NCBI GenBank assembly: GCA_020632995.1
Contig: JACKEN010000001.1
Coordinates: 2,140,001-2,204,000, forward strand
Reading direction: 5' to 3'
Length of the DNA: 64,000 nucleotides
From: Deltaproteobacteria bacterium
GTDB taxonomy: Bacteria > Myxococcota > Kuafuiibacteriia > Kuafuiibacteriales > Kuafuiibacteriaceae
In this document: positions 57,623 to 64,000 of the stretch, piece by piece
Layout: each line of letters begins with the position of its first letter
Numbering within the stretch: position 1 is the stretch's first letter
Made by a program: the position numbers and the translations under genes
Notes under the pieces: model-generated
Seen by the model: only the letters and a program-made list of their open reading frames with translations
Told to the model about the DNA's origin: nothing
The model's database searches: none

Positions 57623-59776
57623 GTGTCCGAGGGCCGCACCCTGGCGAGGCGGGCCGTCCAGCTGTGGCCATACCTGCTCGTGGCCTTCCTGTACCTGGCC
57701 ACCTCGCCGTACCACCGGGGCCTCAACAACCCCAACGAGATGGTGCGCCTGTACATGACCCGGGCCTGGGTCGACCGCGGGAGCTTCGACATCCGCCCGG
57801 TGCTCGCCCAGTGGGGCCCGGTCGACGACAAGGCGGAGCGCGACGGGGTGCTCTACTCGTCGAAGGCCCCCTTGCAGAGCCTGGTGGGCATCCCCGGCTA
57901 CGCGGCCTCCGCCCCGCTCCTTCGAGCCCTCGGGGTCGAGGTCGACAAGCGCACCCAGCTCTGGGTCACCCGCGTCCTCGGGAGCGTGGTGTTCGGGGTG
58001 GTCTTCGCGTGGATCCTGCTCGCCTGGGCCCGGAAGCGGGCCCGGGAGCTGGGCGCCCCCGAGGCCGAGGGCACCGCCTTGGGCCTCGTAGCCGCCCTGG
58101 GCACGATGCTCTACCCCTACAGCATCACCTTCACCGGGCACCTGTTGGCCGCGTTCGCGGCCGGCGGCCTCTACCTGGCGGTTGTGGCGCTGGCGCGGGC
58201 GCCGGAGGGCTCGGGGCGGTGGCGGCGCTGGGCCGTCCTCGCCGGGCTGGCGGGTGGGGCCGCGCCCTTCGCCGAGTACCCCTCCGCCCTCGTGGCCGGG
58301 CCGGCCCTCGTCGCCGCCCTGTGGATCACCTCCACCTGGGCGCGGCGGGCCGAGCTGGTGGCCTGGCTCGGCCTCGGCGGCGCCCTCCCCTTCGGGGTCG
58401 GGCTGTGGGCCCACCAGCGCCTGTGGGGCTCGGCGTTCCGCACCGGCTACTCCTTCCTCGAGAACAAGAACTACGTGGAGCTCCACGGCGAGGGCTTCTT
58501 CGGGGTCTCCGTCCCCAAGCTCGAGGCCCTGGGCGGCGCCCTCTTCTCACCCGGCACCGGCCTCTTCTTCTTCTCACCCATCCTGATCGTCGGCCTCGCC
58601 CTCCTGGTCCTGCGGGCCGCCGGCCGCGGCGCGCCCGCCGCCGACCCCGACGAGGCGCAGGCGCCCTTGCAGATCCCGCGGGCCGTCGCGGTGGCGGGCC
58701 TGCTCGGCTTCCTGTTCAGCGCCTACTTCATCGCCGCCCACCGGGGCTGGCGCGGGGGCTGGACGGTGGGCCCCCGCTACATCATCGCGGTGGCGCCCCT
58801 GTTGTGGCTGTGGGTGGTCGAGGCGCTCGCGGTGCCTCGGGTGCGCTCCTGGATCGCGGCCCTCGGCGCCCTGAGCGTGCTCGCCACCGGCTTCGCCGCC
58901 GCCCTCTACCCGCACCTGTCGGACGTCTACACCAACCCGCTGGTGACGTTCCTCCTGCCCTCCTACGCGCACGGCGAGATGACCTACGGCCTCGGCCACG
59001 CCCTCGGCCTGACCGGCCAGGCCGCGAACCTCGTGCACGTGCTGCCGCTGACCGCGGCGATGGCCTACGTGATCCTCGCCGGCCACGCGACCCCCGAGGT
59101 CGAGGGCGGACGCCTCGGGCCGACCACCCGCCGGCTCCTCGTGGTGGCGGGGGTCTGGGTGACGCTGGGGGCGGTGGCGGCGCTGATCCCCGAGCACGAT
59201 CCGGGGGCGGCCCGCAAGGAGAACCGCCGCCTGTGGGGCTTCTGGGAGCCGGCCCGGCCCGGCGACGGCCCCGCCGGGGCCCGCCGCACCGCCCGCCCGG
59301 GCAAGCTGACCTCGGCCCGCGCCCAGTGGCGGCAGGTGACGGTGAGCGCGATCGGCCCCGAGGGCAAGGTGCCCTGCACCCCGGACGGCCCCATGAAGTG
59401 CCGCTACGGCGAGCACCCCTGGCAGCACTTCGGCCCCGACCACCTCGACATGGACGGGGTCCGGGAGTCGATCCTCTTCATGCACCCGATCAAGGGGGCG
59501 AGGATCGAGGCGGTCGTCCCCCGGCACAAGGATGCCAAGACCGCGGTCCTGCGCTACGGCCTCGCCGACGCCAGCGTGACCAGCGACAACTCGGAGCCGG
59601 TGCAGGTCACCTTGCGGCAAGGCGACAGGCTCCTGGCCGAGGTCGAGGCCGACAACAGCTTCGGCCTGCACGCGGTGGAGTTCACCCTCACCTCGACCCT
59701 GCCCATGACCCTGAGCATCGAGGCGAAGGAGGACGGCGCGCGGGTCTTCGGTTGGGACCTCGAGCAGTACCGCTGA
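57623..59776 (+). CDS. Polytopic membrane protein with C-terminal soluble domain
   Basis: 717 residues from a GTG at 57623. Residues 1-530 carry about ten membrane segments (LWPYLLVAFLYLATSPY; VLGSVVFGVVFAWILLAW; LAAFAAGGLYLAVVALA; PILIVGLALLVLRAAG; AVAVAGLLGFLFSAYFI). An early extracytoplasmic loop holds NPNEMVRLYMTRAWVDRGSF. The layout resembles GT-C glycosyltransferases and related myxobacterial membrane proteins. The last 180 residues form a soluble beta-rich domain with a Cys pair (GKVPCTPDGPMKCRYG). The start is chosen to keep the first helix intact; the region upstream is A+T-rich with no clear ribosome binding site. Confidence 0.75.
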   Translation: MSEGRTLARRAVQLWPYLLVAFLYLATSPYHRGLNNPNEMVRLYMTRAWVDRGSFDIRPVLAQWGPVDDKAERDGVLYSSKAPLQSLVGIPGYAASAPLLRALGVEVDKRTQLWVTRVLGSVVFGVVFAWILLAWARKRARELGAPEAEGTALGLVAALGTMLYPYSITFTGHLLAAFAAGGLYLAVVALARAPEGSGRWRRWAVLAGLAGGAAPFAEYPSALVAGPALVAALWITSTWARRAELVAWLGLGGALPFGVGLWAHQRLWGSAFRTGYSFLENKNYVELHGEGFFGVSVPKLEALGGALFSPGTGLFFFSPILIVGLALLVLRAAGRGAPAADPDEAQAPLQIPRAVAVAGLLGFLFSAYFIAAHRGWRGGWTVGPRYIIAVAPLLWLWVVEALAVPRVRSWIAALGALSVLATGFAAALYPHLSDVYTNPLVTFLLPSYAHGEMTYGLGHALGLTGQAANLVHVLPLTAAMAYVILAGHATPEVEGGRLGPTTRRLLVVAGVWVTLGAVAALIPEHDPGAARKENRRLWGFWEPARPGDGPAGARRTARPGKLTSARAQWRQVTVSAIGPEGKVPCTPDGPMKCRYGEHPWQHFGPDHLDMDGVRESILFMHPIKGARIEAVVPRHKDAKTAVLRYGLADASVTSDNSEPVQVTLRQGDRLLAEVEADNSFGLHAVEFTLTSTLPMTLSIEAKEDGARVFGWDLEQYR

Positions 59777-59792
59777 GCTGGGCTGCGCCGAG

Positions 59793-60026
59793 TCAGCCCG
59801 TCTGACCCAGCCGGGCGAGCACCGCGCGCACGGTGGTGGAGTACCCGTCGGGGTCCAGCGCCGCCTCGAGCACCCGGGAGCGCCGCGCGAGCTCGAAGGC
59901 CACCTCGCGGCCGTCCGCGTCCAGGTCGCGCCAGGCCGCGGACTGATCGACCCGCCCCTCCCGGGTGGGCCGGTGCGCCCCCGCCGCCTCCTCCACGAGC
60001 TGGGCCTGGGGATCGGTGGACTTCAT
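59793..60026 (-). CDS. Small protein coupled to sigma factor
   Basis: 77 residues (MKSTDPQAQLVEEAAGAHRP, then WRDLDADGREVAFELARRSRVL). Charged and mainly helical, no membrane segment and no signal. The ATG overlaps the sigma-factor stop (ATGA), so both are made from one message in linked amounts. Position immediately after a sigma gene and the absence of a classical anti-sigma gene make a soluble partner or regulator possible, but nothing in the sequence proves it. Confidence 0.7.
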   Translation of the reverse strand: MKSTDPQAQLVEEAAGAHRPTREGRVDQSAAWRDLDADGREVAFELARRSRVLEAALDPDGYSTTVRAVLARLGQTG

Positions 60027-60592
60027 GCAAGCTCTCCTTCCAGGTCCACGCCCGCCTTCTTCAGGCACTCCATCAGGAACTTCCGGGCTCGGGTGAAGTT
60101 CTGGAGGAACGTGTTCTTGGTCATCCCCAGGGCCTCGGCCAGGGTCAGATCTGGCAAGCCCACCTGCTCCAGGCGCGCGGCCAGGGCCTGGGCGGGCTTG
60201 GCCGGGAGCTGGTCCCGGCACTCCTGGATGCGGCGGCGGAGGTGGGGGTCCGGCGCCGCCGGGACCTCCCCCTCCGCCGCCAGGCTCCGCTCCAGGGCCT
60301 CGATCTCCGCGGGGTGGACCCGGGCGCGCCGCAGCTCGCTCACCGCGAGGTTCCTCGCGATGCGGGCGGCCAGGCGCAGCAGGCCGTTGGGCCGCCCGTC
60401 GGGCACGAAGCCCGGCGCCACCTGCCACACCCGGAGCAAGGCCTCCTGCAGCACCGCCTCGGTGTCCACCACCCGCGCGAAGCTCTTGAGCCCGCCGCGG
60501 AGGCTGGGCTCAGCCCGGCTCATCCACCGCCCGAAGGCGGCGGCGTCGCCGGACTGAATCCCACCCAGGTGCTCGTCCAGATCCACCGTCAC
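60023..60592 (-). CDS. ECF-like RNA polymerase sigma factor
   Basis: 189 residues. Region 2 (SFARVVDTEAVLQEALLRVWQVAPGF) and region 4 (LPDLTLAEALGMTKNTFLQNFTRARKFL) are joined by a variable linker of about 55 residues, as in extracytoplasmic-function sigma factors. Region 2.4 continues through LRLAARIARNLAVSELRRAR. The GTG at 60592 overlaps the stop of the upstream vWA gene (GTGA), so it is translationally coupled. The only candidate regulators in the operon are the vWA protein before it and the 77-residue protein after it; no zinc-finger or membrane anti-sigma factor is present. Confidence 0.85.
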   Translation of the reverse strand: MTVDLDEHLGGIQSGDAAAFGRWMSRAEPSLRGGLKSFARVVDTEAVLQEALLRVWQVAPGFVPDGRPNGLLRLAARIARNLAVSELRRARVHPAEIEALERSLAAEGEVPAAPDPHLRRRIQECRDQLPAKPAQALAARLEQVGLPDLTLAEALGMTKNTFLQNFTRARKFLMECLKKAGVDLEGELA

Positions 60593-63216
60593 CTCGCCCC
60601 GAAGAACCACCACAACAGGGCCGCCAACACCAGCACCAGGAGCACCCAGCGCCACCGCGCCCGGCTCGCGCTCGAGCGCGGCGCCTCGTCCTTGGCCTGA
60701 GCGCCGCCCACCGAGGCGACCTTGGTCTCCGGCGGCATGGCCTTCGGCACCCCGCCGTAGAGCACCGGCTCGGACGCGGCCGGCTTCGACTCGTCCGCCG
60801 CCCCCGGTCGCTCCACCGAGCCGCCCTTCGCCTCGGACGACACCGCCTCGACCTCGCCCGGCGAAGCCGGAGCCTGGTCACGGGGCGGCGCCACCTCGTC
60901 CTTCTTCGCCTCCTCCCGCTCCGCCGGGGCCTCGGTGCGCAAGTCACCCTGCACATCAGGCTCCGGCTCGACCTCCGGCGCCGCGCCACCCTCGTCGCCC
61001 CAGGCCTCGGAGGTCGTGAACCCCCGGCTCACGGGCTCCGGAGACGGCGGGCTCGCGGGGCGCGACGGCGCTGGCGCGGCCATGCGACCGAGCGGCGGCG
61101 GGGGCGGCGCGGCCGGGGCCTGCGCCGGCAGGCTGGCCTGCAGCTCATCCATGTCGTCCGCCGGCGCCTCCTCGTCCCAGCCCCCGCGGAAGCCGTCCGA
61201 GGCCTCGGACAGCGCCGACAACGGCTCCTCGAGCTTGTCTCCCAGCTCGAAGGACGCCACCGCCTTCTCCTTCCTGGGCGCCGCGCGCTTGCGCATCCCC
61301 CCGAAGGTCCCGGCCCGGGTCATGGAGGCCGAGGCGGCGAGGGTCGCGGGCGCGCCGGGGGCCCGCAGGCCCAGGCCGGCCAGGCTCACGTGCTCCGGCA
61401 CCTCGTGCGGCTGCACCACCGTGTCCACCTCTTCGCCCGGCTTCACCCGGACCGAGGCGCTCACCGCGACCCACGAGGTGAGCCGGGTCGCGATCTGGAA
61501 GCCCAGGCCGATGGCCTCGATCTCCTTGTCGAGCTCGCGCCGATCGCCCCCCGCCGCGAGGTGGGCCTCCAGGTCCTCCACCCGCTCCCGCGCGAAGCGC
61601 GCCGCCACCTGGGCCGGGCCCTCGCCCAGGCTCAGGCCGGGGAAGCTCAGGGTGCGATCCAGGGTCCCGGTCGCGGTGCGCCCCCGGACCCGGATCGACC
61701 CGCCCGCGCCGGACAGCCGCACCGCGATCTGGGCCGGCGCCCCCGCGTAAAGGTCGGGCAGCTGCACCGGCGCCACCCCGAGGACCCCCGGGCCCTCCAC
61801 CACCAGCTCGGTCACCACCGGGCGGTCCGTGCGGGCGACGAGGCGCCGCGCCGCGGGCTCGGCGTCCTCACCCGGGGCCACGATGACCTCGAGCCCCGCC
61901 CCCGCGCGCGCCGCAGCCTGGGTCAGGCTGCGGTTGACCGAGGAGCCCACCCCCACCGTGTGCAGGCGGCACGAGGGCGGCAGGTTCTTCCGCACCTCGG
62001 CCACGATCTCGGCCTCGAAGCCGATGTAGCCATCGGTGACGAGCACCACCTGGCGCTGGGCCCCGCCCCGGAGCGGGCGCAAGGCCTCCTGCACCGCGCG
62101 GTGCATCTCGGTGCCCCCGCCCGCGTGCAGGCCGTTGAGCCAGGCCAGCGCGGCCTTCTTGCCCTCGGCGGTGGCGGCGATCGGGGCCTCCCGGAAGCGC
62201 CGCGGCTCGAAGTCGAAGGCGATGAGCTCGATGTGATCCTGGTCGACCAGGGTGTCGATGAGCGCGCCCACCACCCGCTGGGCCTGGGCCAGGGGCTCGC
62301 CGCCCATGGAGCCGCTGGTGTCGATCAGCACCACGAGATCGCGGGCCACCGCAAGGTAACCTGCACCAGGCGCGGGCGGGACGAGGGTCACGAGGCCGAA
62401 GGCGTCGCCGTTGAGGGCGGCGGCGGTGGGCCGAGCGACGTCGAGGTTCACGCCGGGGCTGAGGGCGGCCACCGGCCACTCCACCACCACGTCCTTGTTC
62501 AGCCGCGCGCCGTCCTCATCGGCGAAGCGCACCTGGGTGGCGCCGTCGGTGACCACGTGCAGGCGATGCGAGGGGGAGCGCGGGCGCCCGCCCGTCGCCA
62601 CCTCATCGCGGATCATGAGGCTGAGGCCCATGCGGGCCGCGACGCCGTCCTCGGTGAGGTCGACCCGCAGGTCCGCCGCGTCCGAGACCCGGCCGGGGGC
62701 GCCCATGTAGCGGGGGCCGACCACGGTGGGGAAGCGCCACTGCCAGGCGCCGGTGTCGTCCAGCCACTTCAGGGGCTGGTCGACGGTGATCTCCGCCTCC
62801 ACCGTCTCGCCGGCCGGGATGTTGCCCACCTTCTGCTGAAACAGGCTGCTCCGGGTCTGCTCGAGGAGCGCGGCGGTGCGGCCCTGGATCAGGGCCTCGT
62901 CGTAGCGCGCCTTCGCCTTGGCCTTGGTGTCCACCTGGCCGACCACCCGCTCGGTGCCGATGGTGAACGCGAAGCCGCTCACCGCGCCGTCCGCCGGCAG
63001 CGGGAGCAGGTACTCAACGTGGACGGGGCGGGGCCCCGCGTTGACGAAGGTCTGGGTCAGGGTGACCCGGGCCAGGCCCCCGCGGGCGTCCACCGCCAGC
63101 CGGGCCCCGGTCAGGGGCAGGGCCACGCCCTCGGTGGTGACCAGGCGGCCGCCGCGCTGGGCGTCGTCCTGGGTGGGGGGGTCGAAGACCGTGCTCATCG
63201 TGTGCGCCGTAACCAT
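60589..63216 (-). CDS. VIT/vWA protein with C-terminal membrane anchor
   Basis: 875 residues. An N-terminal VIT domain (about 25-155; LPLTGARLAVDARGGLARVT, RYDEALIQGRTAALLEQTR) is followed by a vWA domain with an intact MIDAS DTSGSM near 297. A long acidic, Pro/Ala-rich linker leads to a C-terminal hydrophobic anchor (WRWVLLVLVLAALLWWFFGA, the last 22 residues). With no signal peptide it is probably tail-anchored with the bulk in the cytoplasm. An AGGAGGAGAGG ribosome binding site precedes the ATG at 63216 (MVTAHTMSTVF). It heads a three-gene coupled operon with a sigma factor and a 77-residue protein, suggesting it senses or sequesters the sigma factor. Confidence 0.88.
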   Translation of the reverse strand: MVTAHTMSTVFDPPTQDDAQRGGRLVTTEGVALPLTGARLAVDARGGLARVTLTQTFVNAGPRPVHVEYLLPLPADGAVSGFAFTIGTERVVGQVDTKAKAKARYDEALIQGRTAALLEQTRSSLFQQKVGNIPAGETVEAEITVDQPLKWLDDTGAWQWRFPTVVGPRYMGAPGRVSDAADLRVDLTEDGVAARMGLSLMIRDEVATGGRPRSPSHRLHVVTDGATQVRFADEDGARLNKDVVVEWPVAALSPGVNLDVARPTAAALNGDAFGLVTLVPPAPGAGYLAVARDLVVLIDTSGSMGGEPLAQAQRVVGALIDTLVDQDHIELIAFDFEPRRFREAPIAATAEGKKAALAWLNGLHAGGGTEMHRAVQEALRPLRGGAQRQVVLVTDGYIGFEAEIVAEVRKNLPPSCRLHTVGVGSSVNRSLTQAAARAGAGLEVIVAPGEDAEPAARRLVARTDRPVVTELVVEGPGVLGVAPVQLPDLYAGAPAQIAVRLSGAGGSIRVRGRTATGTLDRTLSFPGLSLGEGPAQVAARFARERVEDLEAHLAAGGDRRELDKEIEAIGLGFQIATRLTSWVAVSASVRVKPGEEVDTVVQPHEVPEHVSLAGLGLRAPGAPATLAASASMTRAGTFGGMRKRAAPRKEKAVASFELGDKLEEPLSALSEASDGFRGGWDEEAPADDMDELQASLPAQAPAAPPPPPLGRMAAPAPSRPASPPSPEPVSRGFTTSEAWGDEGGAAPEVEPEPDVQGDLRTEAPAEREEAKKDEVAPPRDQAPASPGEVEAVSSEAKGGSVERPGAADESKPAASEPVLYGGVPKAMPPETKVASVGGAQAKDEAPRSSASRARWRWVLLVLVLAALLWWFFGAR

Positions 63217-63310
63217 ACCTTGCCTCTCCTCCTGGCGCGCCTCCTGGCGGCGCCCAAACCGGGGTTCCGCGGGGCCAACGCGGAGGGGCCGAGGTTGGTG
63301 ACAAAGAAAG

Positions 63311-64000
63311 TTCGACGCGGTGTGCGCCTCCCTCGACGCGCTGGGTCCGGTGCGCTGGCTGGTGGTCCCGAACTGCTTCCACCACCTGGCGACGCCCGCC
63401 TTCGCCGCGCGCTACCCCGAGGCGCGGGTGGTGGGCCCGAGCTCCGCCCTCGGCCACAACCCGGAGCTGCACCTGCACGAGACCCTCGAGGGCGGCCCCG
63501 AGATGCCAGGGATCGACCAGCGCCACCTCGCGGGCGTCCCCTTCCTCGACGAGACGGTCTTCTTCCACCGCCCCACCGGCACCCTCATCGCGGCGGATCT
63601 GGTGCTCAGCGCGGGGCCGAGCGACCACTTCACGTGGCGGACGGCGGCGCGGCTCACCGGCTGCTACGGACGGGTCGCGGTGCCGCCCGACGTCCGCAAG
63701 AAGACCAAAGCAAGCAAACTTGCGGCAGACGCCATCGACGCCCTCCTCGCCCTCCCCGTCCAGCGGCTGCTCGTGGCGCACGCGGACCCGATCGAGGACC
63801 GCCCGCCAGCAGGCCATCGGAGAAGTAGCCCATGCGATCCGCGGAGCGACTTTTCGTGGAACGTTCCGACGAAGAGGGAGCATATCTGGCCATACGCGAC
63901 CGATGAGAGGCGAAGCCGTTCGGGACGTTCCACGGAAAACGAGCCCGCGCAGCGCGTGGGGGACTTCTCCGATGGCCTGCTAGATCAGCTCGCAGAGGCG
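63311..64000 (+). pseudogene. 5'-truncated DUF4336-like gene, interrupted near its 3' end, runs off window
   Basis: The frame reads FDAVCASLDALGPVRWLVVP, NCFHHLATPAFAARYPEARV, VPFLDETVFFHRPTGTLIAA and DLVLSAGPSDHFTWRTAA. This follows DUF4336 proteins, which resemble metallo-beta-lactamase-fold hydrolases, from about residue 40 of the family onward. The N-terminal strands are missing: a stop in this frame lies at 63299 and no start codon precedes the conserved FDAVCASL. After LLVAHADPIEDRPP, about residue 166, the 174-bp inverted-repeat element is inserted. The frame stays open through it and resumes LLDQLAEA to the window edge. A possible internal GTG at 63320 could start a shortened product. 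Confidence 0.7.
63808..63981. mobile_element. 174-bp inverted-repeat (MITE-like) element
   Basis: Arms of about 62 bp (63808-63869 and 63920-63981) are imperfect inverted copies. The outer 20 bp AGCAGGCCATCGGAGAAGT and the inner TTTTCGTGGAACGTTCCGA (right arm TTTTCCGTGGAACGTCCCGA on the reverse strand) match best. The middle of the arms has diverged. A spacer of 50 bp lies between them. There is no coding capacity for a transposase. Part of one arm is repeated at 29998-30039. It sits inside a DUF4336-like reading frame without closing it. Confidence 0.75.

Overview
The window is about 70% G+C, and nearly every base is coding or sits in a short gap. I read it as a chromosomal segment of a myxobacterium or close relative (Myxococcota or another former deltaproteobacterium). 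The evidence is a MYXO-CTERM-like tail on a secreted phosphatase, long lipoproteins built of choice-of-anchor-D/ASH-like repeats, two Ser/Thr protein kinases (one fused to an ATPase and a long helical-repeat region), an alkylglycerone-phosphate synthase of ether-lipid synthesis, methylmalonyl-CoA epimerase, and Asp/Ala/Pro-rich surface linkers. No species is claimed.

Layout. 0-5.2 kb (minus strand): a compact lysine/arginine operon argH-lptM-lysA-dapA-dapB, followed by the start of a secreted coiled-coil protein cut by the window edge. 5.2-11.9 kb: a lipoprotein with about twelve 'DxGGDDxY' repeats, a degenerate receiver-like protein, an outer-membrane barrel translationally coupled to a PAP2-fold protein that has lost its catalytic residues, and mce. 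11.9-16.9 kb: a membrane Ser/Thr kinase, then a tightly overlapping flavoprotein-glycosyltransferase-deacetylase operon. 17.1-28.5 kb: an array of four related large lipoproteins (three with a C-terminal vWA domain), two of them near-identical tandem copies, plus the remnant of a further copy. 28.6-34.8 kb: a SUFU-domain protein, a 1327-residue kinase/ATPase/helical-repeat regulator and a broken DUF1444-like gene. 34.9-44.1 kb: a radical SAM/DUF2344 fusion, a haem-oxygenase-fold oxidase, a C39-like peptidase, agpS, a membrane glycosyltransferase split by a short repeat insertion, an SDR and a cupin. 44.3-49.5 kb: an outer-membrane protein, a purple-acid-phosphatase-like surface enzyme, a DUF481 barrel, two ABC permeases without an ATPase, and a large hairpin/tandem-repeat element. 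49.5-59.8 kb: a lipoprotein, a GMC oxidoreductase, and sugar/cell-surface genes (rmlD, pgm, two large membrane proteins, a methyltransferase). 59.8-64 kb: an overlapping vWA-sigma factor-small protein operon, then a 5'-truncated DUF4336 gene carrying a 174-bp inverted-repeat element.

Most of the window looks like housekeeping and cell-envelope functions. The parts most worth following up are the lipoprotein array with its recombination scars, the short repeat elements that have entered or split genes (42.1, 49.2, 63.8 kb, with a fragment at 30.0 kb), the vWA/sigma/small-protein operon, the pseudo-phosphatase and the GGDD-repeat lipoprotein. Function calls rest on reading motifs and family resemblance by eye; no database search was run.
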